This document shows, in pieces, positions 24,059-33,337 of a DNA stretch of 64,000 nucleotides. A program made the translations under genes and the position numbers. The notes under the pieces are model-generated. The model was not told the origin of the DNA and did no database searches. It saw nothing but the letters and a program-made list of their open reading frames with translations. This DNA comes from Beverwykella pulmonaria (taxonomy: Eukaryota; Ascomycota; Dothideomycetes; Pleosporales; Melanommataceae): the NCBI GenBank assembly GCA_001599595.1, contig BCHH01000007.1:1891785-1955784 (forward strand), written 5' to 3'. Positions within the stretch are counted from its first letter, which is position 1, and each line of letters begins with the position of its first letter.

Positions 24059-26221
24059 AGGGAGTATAGTTACTTTCTTTACTTTGCTTGGATCTTTGAA
24101 GTTGTCCCCGAGTCTCGTACTGTTGTTACGTTGTTACGTTGTCACTTCGCACTCTCATTCTGTTACCAAGTTTGGAATGCACAGGGTGACGAGCAAAGAC
24201 AGCCCAACAACCCTTCCTCGCCCTTCCGTGTTCCAAATACCAACACACCACTTCATATGGTACCCAAATTGCGCCTTGTAACCGCCCTCGCGACCGACCA
24301 ATGACCTGAATAGCCGCTGTGCCGCTCTCGGCTTGCTGGCGCTGTGCCACGATATTTCCAGCGAGGTCAACTCCGCGCTGCTGCTTACATTGCACTCAGA
24401 GATATTCTGGGGTTGACAGGGGCGCGCGAACGCCGCACTGATGCAGAATATATGCGCGCCGTACTACCGAGACGGCTTGGGCGGAAGAATTTGTGGCCAT
24501 CTGGCCGAATTGAAGGTGGGGGAAGAGAAAAGGGTGGTGGGCTGTGATGGGCATCTGCTCGGTTTTCATGTACTCGTGATGATTCTCACGCTATTCTAGA
24601 ACTTGCTCTCTTGTGCAATGTCAATTTGAGCGCTGGAGATTCCTTTCTCCTGTGCGAGATGCCAACTCAACATCATCAGATTCAACCCTCATGCGTTCTA
24701 CGGGCGTATACGCACACTGCCAACGCCCTCCATTCAATCTTCCATCAGCCGCTCTTGCATGACCAACAAACAAACATACTGCGCCCTAAACGCCGGCAGC
24801 CTTCGGATGGCATACATATTGCGGCGAGCAAGCCAGCTAGATATCAAGCATAGATATAGAGTTGCGCCACAATTCATCAGATTGTGGTGTCGCTGGTTGC
24901 ACAATGATTGGATTGCCGCGTTGCGGCGGGAAATCCTATATGAAGTGCGCGGTGGAAAAACTGCGGCGTCAATTGCTAACGCGCGACTACGCCGCTGCTG
25001 AGTCGTCCAAGGCTTTCTGGAAGACGGCTCCAACATCACGCTAGTAAACATTGACCGTTCATTGCAGAATTGCGGCACATACCTTTGTTCCTGTTTAGCC
25101 AGCCTCCTGGCCGCAGTCCGCGCTTCTGTTGGCGAGCAGAGAGCCCATCGACCGACCAGAGTAAGAGGTGTCGTTGGGGAGGGCATCAGTTATCACCAGG
25201 TGCCAAGGCCGCGTTTCGAATCCCTCGTCGGCTTGGAGAGCTGACTTGTTCCCGTGCATGAAGGACCGGAAATGGCAGCGCTCAACAAGAGACAACGGCT
25301 TTGCGCGTTCGTCTCTGCAAATGTCCGTCCTCAGTCACAATGTGGAGGGAAGACGATGCGGTTGCGCACAAACGTGCGACGGGGGAAACGTTTCAAGGGG
25401 TGCAGGTACCACGTAAAAGAGCGCGGGCAAGCCACATCGGTCGCAAAAAACGAGCCCGTGGGTCGGTGCGCGGTGTTTCGTTTTTGGGCGTACAAATTGG
25501 AGCGACGGGATTCGTGGACAGGCGCAGCTGTCAGACTGTTTGCCCAGACGCTTTGATGCCTTAGGAGTCCGTGATTATCGAGGTTGCGCATGTTGCTCCC
25601 CCTATCTCACACAGCAAACAAGCTGGAGACGGCATAATGATGTGAGGTTTCGAAACTTTGCAGATGCGTTTGGGAAACACCACTTCCGTGCAAAGTGTCT
25701 CTAGCTGGGACTTTGGGCATCCTTCGCAGCAAACGTTATTCGTGGAACGCGGATATCCCAACGCATCACCCCGGACTCTACTGCCAGAACGCCTTCTCGT
25801 CTGTCAGCGGGGCGCGGTGGCGGACCACCGTTCTTGCTGCATGGGTGTAGCCCTGACAAACACCAGGCAATCCTCCGTGCCTTGTCATATTACGCCGTGC
25901 ATTCGGCGTGTGCGCCACGGACACCTGCGTCGTACAATCTCCTTATTATATCTCGGGTCCCGCTGGCCTCATTCCCACGCTCATTCTCCATTCAAATATC
26001 TCAATTCAACACCCCAAGCTGAGCTTGTATACCAACTATTCCTATTCACATCTTCCAAGTATCTGTTTACCCTTGAGTCACTCCATCGTCGGAACCATCA
26101 TTCTCTCGCGGAACAAACTGTTCCCGACACGCATACCAAACGCCAAACGCCAAACACCACAACTCGACATTTGTCACCAGGAGAAACGCAACTCGATATA
26201 TACCTACCAAAACACAGCGAA
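24059..26221. other. Long intergenic region
   Basis: About 2.2 kb without a convincing gene on either strand. The right-hand 600 bases are probably the promoter and a C/A-rich leader of the small CC-motif protein gene. A T-loop-like TTCGAATCC near 25215 was examined as a tRNA and rejected. Confidence 0.4.
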
Positions 26222-26665
26222 ATGGACGCTTCTCCAAGAACCACACGCCTCGTCGGCCTCCCCTCCTCACCCCGCGCCCAGCGACAAACACTCGCCCCTC
26301 TCGACACAAAAATGAGCATGCACAGCTCCGTCTCCACACACAGCTCCTATACCCTCACATCTTCATCGCCATACACACCAAACGAGAAGCCTTCCCATTC
26401 TCGACAAGTCTTCATTGACCCACGCGTTCGCAACCACGACTCCCTCATGTTCGCAAATGCTACTATTCCTCTCAGCCCTGCGTCTTCTACGTCCAGCGGC
26501 TCGGGAGAGCAAGATCAACCGCTCAATGGTCTTGCGCCGAGGAGACGTAATGGCTTTGCACGATTATTCTGCTGCTTTGGCCGCGAAGAGAGAGCCCGGA
26601 GACGTTTTGCCCGCGAAAACGACTACGAGAAAGTCGGTAACGATTTGCATTGGTCGGAGTATTAG
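26222..26665 (+). CDS. Small uncharacterised protein with basic CC motif
   Basis: A single exon encodes 147 aa. I chose the ATG of MDASPRTTRLVGLP because the upstream extension has no ATG start and looks untranslated. The first 110 residues are Ser/Pro/Thr-rich and probably disordered. The C-terminal 35 residues carry the conserved-looking RLFCCFGREERARRR motif followed by ENDYEKVGNDL. The double Cys next to aromatic and basic residues could be a palmitoylation/membrane-anchoring site, which is inference. I have seen similar C-termini in filamentous-fungal hypothetical proteins; function is unknown. Confidence 0.65.
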   Translation: MDASPRTTRLVGLPSSPRAQRQTLAPLDTKMSMHSSVSTHSSYTLTSSSPYTPNEKPSHSRQVFIDPRVRNHDSLMFANATIPLSPASSTSSGSGEQDQPLNGLAPRRRNGFARLFCCFGREERARRRFARENDYEKVGNDLHWSEY

Positions 26666-27174
26666 GGCTGGACCGTCAATGTCGATACAAGACCGAGAGT
26701 GACAAGTGGATTTCACTCCGGCCCATGCATATTCATGCAAGATCGATCGACCAGCAACCAACTTCAAACACAATATCAGTCCATCGCTGAATTTTTTTTT
26801 CTTTTGTTCACACCTTTTTTTCTTCTTTTCTTATTTCTTCCTCTTCCTCTTCCTTTATTCTTCTCAGAATTTGGACTCTTGTCGCCATCTTTTGTTTCTT
26901 TTGTCCACTGGGCTACCTAGACTTACTTCCTTTTCTGTTTTGTGTGACTGCATCTTAGCGTCGGTGTTGGTTGGATTGTTTTTTTACGGATCTACGGGTT
27001 CTGCTGTGGATTTAGCTTTTTTTTTCTTCGGTCCATGATGGACTTGGTTGTATGGGGAGGGGATGTGATGTAGACAGGAGTAGATGTAGATAGATACCCA
27101 ACGGAATCGCACTCGAACTCTCGAGTTCGCTGAACCCTATACTGTTATATTTCGTCTTCACATAACCCCACGTA
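26666..27174. other. Intergenic, T-rich 3' UTR
   Basis: A pyrimidine-rich tract (about 26790-26870, with further T runs near 26980 and 27020) follows the CC-motif gene. The next gene is convergent. No other gene seen. Confidence 0.4.
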
Positions 27175-28134
27175 CTATGTTTCTGTCATCCTCCGTGACT
27201 TCCTGCTCCGCTCCTTCTTCCCATCTGCCCACGCCTCTTCCAACCACTTCTTCCCCGACATCTCTAAATCCCCCGCCACATGCCCATCCGCCCGTCTCTC
27301 AACCTCCCTCCTGAACTCCTCCAACGCCGTCTCAAACGAATTCTGTACACTCTTAACTTCATACATGTATCCCCATTGCGGCAACATTTCTATCTTCAAC
27401 CACGCCGGCAGCACGATCCCCTCCAAGCCGCCGAAACTCCGTAAAAACACCCCCCACATCTCAGACCACTCATCCATCCTCCTCCCCTCCCATTCCAGTC
27501 CCGCATTCCTCAACAGATGATGATAAAACTGCCACACCACCGTGCACTCCCTCAACATGGGAAAGACGTCCTTCGCTGACCGCGCTTCGGTGACGAGGTC
27601 GCGTAGATTATTTCCAACGCCGCGCCACGCGCTCTTCGGCTTCCAGGCCTGCGGTCGATAGCAGAGAGTGAGACGTTGGAGGTGCCGCGCCGCATGGGAC
27701 GGGAATAAACGCAATGTGTCAGCGAGCCGGGAGTGGTATGTTATGTGCACGGTAGTGGTGCGGAGGAATACTGAGAGGGCTTCGGTGTAGACGCAGCGTG
27801 AGACGAGGAATAAGTTTATGCGCTGTAGAGAGAGAACCGTGAAGCGCCGTGAAGTTATGTCAGCTCGGCTGCGCCGGTATGTTACGCCTGAGGGTGAGCA
27901 CAGGGCATAGTGGTATATTTCGTCGCGCAATTCTCGTGGGAAGTCGAACAGGCGGAAAGAACCGGTCCAGCGAGCGTTGACGTTGGGCGTAGGATGGTGA
28001 TGCTGGGGCTTGTCTCGTGTGAGGCACAGGAGCGCGCCGAAGGCCTCTTGCAGCTCGGCGATGGGGTTTGGTGGCGATTTTGGGGTGGATGCGAGGGGTT
28101 GCTCCAAGTGACTATGAGTCGATGTTTCCGCCAT
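27175..28134 (-). CDS. F-box-like / 2EXR-type fungal protein
   Basis: A single exon encodes 319 aa. After a disordered N-terminus the motif FDFPRELRDEIYHYAL (residues about 64-79) matches the F-box-like opening typical of a large fungal family, followed by NLFLVSRCVYTEALSVF, FPSHAARHLQRL and FPMLRECTVVWQF. The C-terminus is charged (SGKKWLEEAWADGKKERSRKS). Such proteins are mostly uncharacterised; a role as substrate adaptor in SCF ubiquitin ligases is possible but unproven. A decayed copy lies directly upstream on the same strand (28520-29230), showing that the locus was duplicated. Confidence 0.7.
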   Translation of the reverse strand: MAETSTHSHLEQPLASTPKSPPNPIAELQEAFGALLCLTRDKPQHHHPTPNVNARWTGSFRLFDFPRELRDEIYHYALCSPSGVTYRRSRADITSRRFTVLSLQRINLFLVSRCVYTEALSVFLRTTTVHITYHSRLADTLRLFPSHAARHLQRLTLCYRPQAWKPKSAWRGVGNNLRDLVTEARSAKDVFPMLRECTVVWQFYHHLLRNAGLEWEGRRMDEWSEMWGVFLRSFGGLEGIVLPAWLKIEMLPQWGYMYEVKSVQNSFETALEEFRREVERRADGHVAGDLEMSGKKWLEEAWADGKKERSRKSRRMTET

Positions 28135-28519
28135 TGCAATGGCTTTCCTCTGCTTATTCTGCTGTTTATAGAATGTGGCAATGTAGGGTATGCGAACGCC
28201 GCGAAGAAAGCGTGCGAAGGGAAGACGTGATGCCCTAAGATAGTGAATTGATCTTCAGCTTCGAAATTAGGACCAGGCCGATACCTATATAGAAGTGAAG
28301 TCACAAAATGTGGCTCAATTGACTGACCATTTCGTTGTGGCGCTAGCTGGCTGTGAGTCAATACAAAACAGTCATTTGCCTCGTATGGAGGCTTATTAGC
28401 GTATTGGATTGTCCCGTTTTGTCCTAATGCGAAAGGGGCAACTAGTAGTTCATACCTTATGAGGAATTTTCTAATTCTTGATCATGCTTATATAATGCTG
28501 TTTCCATGGTGTTGCAACG
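28135..28519. other. Intergenic, promoter of the F-box-like gene
   Basis: No gene is seen between the intact F-box-like gene and its decayed copy. Confidence 0.35.
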
Positions 28520-29230
28520 CAGCTGGGGTGAGGATGTGTAACTCCTGGATTTCCTCCCCTTCCTCTTTCCCATCCGCCCATGTCTCCTCCAACCACTTTT
28601 TTCCTGACAACTCTATTTTTTAACTCCTCCTCCTCCGCCTCCTCTCGTTGCTTAAGCTCGATCCTGGAGGCATCCAACGCCACATGGAACAACTCCCAAT
28701 CATACGGAAGTCTATCCGCCCACCTCACTCTCAACTACCTTGGTGGCACTAACTTACTCAACTTGTACGCGCTCACCAACCTATTCCTCTCATATGCTCC
28801 TCGCAACCGCACCACCAGCATTTGTATCTTTTTTCCATTGTCTTATCATCAAAGTCTAGTCCCGAGACTTGAAAAGCGCGCTAGATATGCCACACGGCAG
28901 TGCACTCCTTCAGCATCGGGAAGAAATCTTTTGTGATCCAAGCCAAGTGACAAATGTCTGCAAAGCTCCCCGCCAGAAGATTCCCGCGCTCAGGCGGCTA
29001 ATAATATATCATGATGCGCTGCAGCAGCCGCGCATGGGGCTCAGGGAGCTGTTGGAGTGTCTCCTCGAGGTGGTTCTTGTAGTTGAAGTGCACCACGTTC
29101 TCGCGGCAGAAGACGGGCAGTGCTTCGGCGAAGAAAGACAGCGGATCATCGGTTGTAAAAGATAAAAGCTGACAGAAACGGGCTGCGTTTGATACCAACA
29201 GAATTTTTCAGCTCCAGGCTAATGTTTTTA
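28520..29230 (-). pseudogene. Decayed tandem copy of the F-box-like gene
   Basis: Minus-strand blocks match the neighbouring intact protein in the same order: LLVSN...FFAEALPVF...HLEETLQQLPEPHARLLQRI (29198-29000) against its LVSRCVYTEALSVF and FPSHAARHLQRL; KDFFPMLKECTAVWHI (near 28900) against KDVFPMLRECTVVWQF; and SGKKWLEETWADGKEE (near 28570) against SGKKWLEEAWADGKKE. Between them are in-frame stops (TAG after MIYY near 28999, TAG after AVWHI near 28888, TGA upstream of LLVS) and frame changes. No F-box-like start motif was found, so the 5' part is missing or unreadable. Confidence 0.75.
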
Positions 29231-29318
29231 TGCTTGGAGATGGACTCAAAAGTGACCCTAGAGACCTATGCAGAACCAAGTCAATGCGAACAGGCACGGC
29301 CTACGTACATCTGACAGA

Positions 29319-30116
29319 TTACAATGGGGTCGGTTTTGCGAATCCATCCATGAATGACCAGTCTGTAGGTTGCTCAAAAACTGAGCGTGTGTTCGTGTAG
29401 TCAATCTTCAGAGGCTCTTTCGACATGCTTTCTCTCCAATCTTCCTCTGTGTTGAAGTTCACCTGATCTGGCAACCCATAACTGATCATTAGCTTGGTGT
29501 TTGCGGCCAGAGGCTCGTTCTTCATCAAATCGCCTTCAGCCCCGAAAATATCTTCACGCCGCCCTAATAACCAGGGGTGGACCACCGAGAGGTAGTCGTG
29601 AATGGTAAGGAACGCGCCTGTAGCCTTGACGAGCAGCGTCTCACCCTTCTTCCGCGGCCGGTCAGCACGACAACACCTCAACAGATGTACTTCGTCCTCT
29701 TCGTCCTCGTCCGGATCGTAGTCTGGAAGATCTCCGAAGAGAAACTCATCAGGATCCTCTCCGTTCTTGTCTGGATGATGACAAAATCGATGAAATTCGA
29801 GCCACTGATACTCCCAGTCTTCGACACTTTCAATGTGGACAATGACAGAGGAAACTTTAGGATCAGTGAGGGGAGATCGAGATATCGGATGCCAGATGGT
29901 CGTCGACGCAATCTGGTTGCCATATGGCTCTGTCGGAATGTCGGGGTCGTACTTCATGTCATGCATGACCTCAATTGCGCTGTTTAGTGGGCCTTCGAGA
30001 GCCCACTTTAGGCGCTTCGCATCAGAACTAAGGCCAATTGGCTGACGAGCTTCGCGATACACTTTGTAAGCGGGTGGAATCACGCTTTCCGTCGTTCCAG
30101 AGAAATCCTCGGACAT
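29319..30116 (-). CDS. Uncharacterised acidic fungal protein
   Basis: A single exon of 265 aa starts at the ATG of MSEDFSGTTESV; the open frame extends 22 codons further without an ATG. The middle is strongly acidic (PDYDPDEDEEDEVHLL). The preceding SSVIVHIESVEDWEYQWLEFH and following HDYLSVVHPWLLGRREDI segments look like a folded alpha/beta domain. I recognise the general style of lineage-specific Pezizomycotina proteins but no named family. There is no signal peptide or membrane segment. Confidence 0.6.
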   Translation of the reverse strand: MSEDFSGTTESVIPPAYKVYREARQPIGLSSDAKRLKWALEGPLNSAIEVMHDMKYDPDIPTEPYGNQIASTTIWHPISRSPLTDPKVSSVIVHIESVEDWEYQWLEFHRFCHHPDKNGEDPDEFLFGDLPDYDPDEDEEDEVHLLRCCRADRPRKKGETLLVKATGAFLTIHDYLSVVHPWLLGRREDIFGAEGDLMKNEPLAANTKLMISYGLPDQVNFNTEEDWRESMSKEPLKIDYTNTRSVFEQPTDWSFMDGFAKPTPL

Positions 30117-30302
30117 TGTGGCGTATTCAACTCTGGATGAAGATAAGATATTGGAGTTCAGAGCTGGAGACGCCGGAGGCACTGGCTTTTGTAGCTGGCC
30201 TGATTATCTAGGGGTAGGCTGCAGCTTATGGCACGGGACTAATTTAGGCTAAACCTACATCATTGCTAAGGTTATATCTCATACTGACCTCCTCACGAAA
30301 GG

Positions 30303-30752
30303 ATGGCCCAGCTGCGGTCCGAGAAGATGTCCTAGGCTGATCGCGAGAACGCGAAAGGGCAGCTGCAAACTCTCGAGACGAAGATCCAAAGGCACCTTGA
30401 TCTTACTAAGAGGCAGCAAGAGGAGGCCGAGAAGCGCAAACAGGAACTGCAGGAAGAGCCGGAAGACGAGGAAGATGGCGGCGCTCAGCGGACGCTGGCC
30501 ATCAAGGAGATCGAAGAGCAGTCACGCCTGCTCAAGTCCGACCAAGTGTCTTGCGGAGTGGTGTTCTCTCAGGTACGATCCAAGTGGAGCGGTCAAGACA
30601 TCAGCAACATTGTAGCCATGGACAAGTTGAAGGCGCTGGTCGGGCTGCCGGAGAGCGTGGTGGGGAAGATCAACCAGCGGATCAAAAATGTAAGAACCGA
30701 AGGTAGCTCTCGAGCTATCGTGGGTGTGTACAGCGGCAACATCAGCTTATAG
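30303..30752 (+). pseudogene. Relic of a fungal STAND-type N-terminal/coiled-coil protein
   Basis: From the ATG at 30303 the frame reads MAQLRSEKMS, then TAG (30333-30335), then a long coiled coil (ADRENAKGQLQTLETKIQ..., RQQEEAEKRKQELQEE) and a C-terminal block (SNIVAMDKLKALVGL, SRAIVGVYSGNIS). That combination resembles the end of fungal N-terminal STAND/ankyrin-associated proteins, in which a coiled coil precedes a small glycine-containing domain. The TAG could be a CAG-to-TAG change. The usual N-terminal helical domain is absent. If translation began at an internal ATG (30618) only the last block would be made. Confidence 0.45.
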
Positions 30753-31342
30753 GATCTCTGATGTTTGGACGTGCCCTTTCCTGAGCTGCACGAATCACCG
30801 ACACGTTCGAAGGATCGAGATGTGTAGGAATGTGCTTGCTGTACACGGTACAATCACGGCTACTGCGGGAGAAGACAGCCTAGACGTTAACTTCAGGTCC
30901 TTGTTTGAGACTGGTAGTCCTCGCAGACATAACCTGAGCATTTTTTTTGTTTGGTCGTCGAAGAATCGCTTGGTGAGAAGTTGCCTGTGCTCTGCCTCTT
31001 CGTTAGCAACACGCCACCGTATTGAGGTTTAGCGAACGGAGCTATCTCTAACGGTCTTGATACGAGAAGCAAAGAATATTTATATATCTTGAATGGAAAT
31101 TCAAGCTCCTTTGATCATTCAAAAAGTGACGATGCTTCTATGGAGTTGTCGTAGCGGATGCCGGCTGAGAGGGGACGATGGCTGAGTGGATGGCAGGTGT
31201 GGGTCCGAAGTCGCTCTAGCCGAAGGCTTGGCGGAAACATCATGGCGGAAAACTGCTCACCTCCGAAGCAGCATCCTCAATACTCCATTCCCTTCCAGAG
31301 TCCAGTGCAGTGTCCCTCGCCACTCCTTGCAATTACTTCATC
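30753..31342. other. Intergenic, MDH promoter
   Basis: No gene recognised. The last 100 bases are C-rich, as expected for the leader of the highly expressed malate dehydrogenase gene. Confidence 0.4.
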
Positions 31343-32683
31343 ATGTTCTCTGCCAGACAGATACTCACCCAGGCCTCGCGCCGCTCCTTCTCGGCGTCCG
31401 CCCGCCAGGTACGATGCTCGTCCCACCGCCATTGCTTTTTGTTGCATTTCTGAGCTGGTGAACAATGGGGCAATCGGGAATAGAGACTGACTGCTGGTAA
31501 TACAGGCATCCAAGGTCACAGTTCTGGGTGCCGCCGGTGGCATTGGCCAGCCGCTGTCCCTGCTGCTCAAGCTCAACCCCAGAGTCAGCCAGCTTGCCCT
31601 TTACGATATCCGCCTCGCACCCGGTGAGCTTCTCTCCCACCACACACACCATAGCAATGCAAAGCTGACGTCTCTCCCCCAGGTGTCGCTGCCGACATTG
31701 GCCACATCAACACTAAGAGCGAGGTACGATGTGTTATCCGAAACCGGGCCCTCCATCCGCTGATATGACATACAAAAAGGTCCGGGGATATGATGCTACA
31801 CCGTCAGCTCTCGCCGAGGCGCTCAAGGGCAGCGAGATTGTTCTGATTCCCGCTGGCGTGCCTCGCAAGCCGGGCATGTCTCGTGATGGTACAGACTGAC
31901 AGCTCCCCATTGGGTCATTTCACGACTAACACGGCCCAGATCTGTTCAACACCAACGCCTCCATCGTCCGCGATTTGGCTAAGGCCGCTGCCGACCATGC
32001 CCCCGAGGCCAACATCCTCATCATCTCGAACCCAGTATGCATACCATGACTACAATACCGTTGGGCAGCCCAATTGATGTGTCTAGGTCAACTCCACCGT
32101 CCCCATCACCGCCGAGGTCTTCAAGTCTAAGGGCGTCTACAACCCCAAGCGCCTCTTTGGTGTGACCACTCTCGATGTCGTCCGCGCCTCCCGCTTCATC
32201 TCCCAGCTTAAGAACACCGACCCCGCTAACGAGAATGTGACCGTTGTCGGCGGCCACTCCGGCGCCACCATTGTACCCCTCCTCTCCCAGTCCGGCTTCA
32301 ACCTCAGCGGCGACCAGCTTGCCGAGTACGTCCGCCGCGTACAGTTCGGTGGTGACGAGGTCGTCCAGGCCAAGGATGGCGCTGGATCTGCCACTCTCTC
32401 CATGGCCATGGCCGGCGCGCGCTTCGCCGAGAGCCTGCTCAAGGCTGCACAGGGACAGAAGAACGTCATCGAGCCCACGTTCGTGGACTCCCCGTTGTAC
32501 AAGGACGCCGGCTGCGAATACTTCGCTTCCAACGTGGAGCTCGGCCCTAACGGCGTCGAGAAAATCCATCCCGTCGGCAAGATCACCGACTACGAGCAGA
32601 AGCTGCTCGACGTGTGCTTGGCCGACTTGAGCAAGAACATTCAGAAGGGTGTTGACTGGGTCAAGGCGAACCCCGGAAACTAG
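31343..32683 (+). CDS. MDH1: Malate dehydrogenase, mitochondrial
   Basis: Six exons (31343-31408, 31506-31623, 31683-31723, 31780-31888, 31940-32034, 32087-32683) give 341 aa. Exon 1 is almost exactly the mitochondrial presequence ([22 protein letters not shown]). The mature enzyme begins [19 protein letters not shown] (NAD-binding GxxGxxG). Next come [14 protein letters not shown] with substrate-binding arginines, IISNPVNSTVP, and [15 protein letters not shown] with the catalytic His. It interconverts malate and oxaloacetate in the TCA cycle and malate-aspartate shuttle. The C-terminus (KANPGN) has no peroxisomal signal, consistent with the mitochondrial isoform. It neighbours the carnitine acetyltransferase gene. 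Confidence 0.95.
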
Positions 32684-33325
32684 AGAGTCCAACATAAAAA
32701 CATGGTGTACAGTAGTAATTGGCGCAGGCCAGCAGGAGTGGATGGAATCGGAGCAGAGGGCTCGCTTGTTTCCACTGCATGTATGTATTATGGATCACCG
32801 GCACTGGACTGGGTCTTGTAACGCGGTGGCTGGAAGGTTGTAGAATTTTTGATGGGTGTCAGTGTGCTAAAATATACTCAACCTTTTATCTCCCCTCTGA
32901 ACTACGACATGCATAGCTTCGGGCAAAGACGATAGCTACAGAGGTCTACACGTGACCTACACCGGATGGAAGGAGAAATTGTGGGGTTGGGCTTTGCTTT
33001 TCGACGGCGTGGGGTGGACGTGACGTAAAAATGTTTGTAGTGGGGTGCACAGCATGTAGTTTTGTTGTGGTATATATCTCTCTATACCCGGATCTATATC
33101 TGAGAAATCCAACAATGTAGTCCTTTTCCACCACACAGGAGATGCCTACAAATGCGAGCAAGCAGTCTTGAAACCAATGGCAATGGCTGCTACATATATC
33201 TCGTCTAACAAAGCTATATACACAAATGCAGTGCAGATGGCAGAAACGTCTATCTGGACGGAGAACACAAAGGCGGGAATTTTGAACGTGTGCATATTGA
33301 TACGCAGCTTCGCTTATAGCTTCGC
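32684..33325. other. Intergenic between convergent MDH and carnitine acetyltransferase
   Basis: Holds both 3' UTRs. Nothing else was seen. Confidence 0.4.
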
Positions 33326-33337
33326 TTATAGCTTCGC
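33306..33337. repeat. 12-bp tandem repeat spanning the stop codon of the carnitine acetyltransferase
   Basis: The unit GCGAAGCTATAA (minus strand) occurs twice in full and then begins a third time as GCGAAGCT. Each full unit reads Ala-Lys-Leu-stop in the frame of the gene. Confidence 0.85.

Noticed and set aside
25140..25245. tRNA-like segment with a TTCGAATCC T-loop motif
   Set aside because: The stems around the T-loop do not pair and no acceptor or anticodon stem could be drawn.
26785..26875. T-rich tract considered as a transposon poly-A tail remnant
   Set aside because: No element or target-site duplication is attached; it fits an ordinary fungal 3' UTR/pyrimidine tract.
32021..32695. 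224-codon minus-strand open frame
   Set aside because: Antisense to the last exon of malate dehydrogenase, with Val/Leu/Gly-rich shadow composition.
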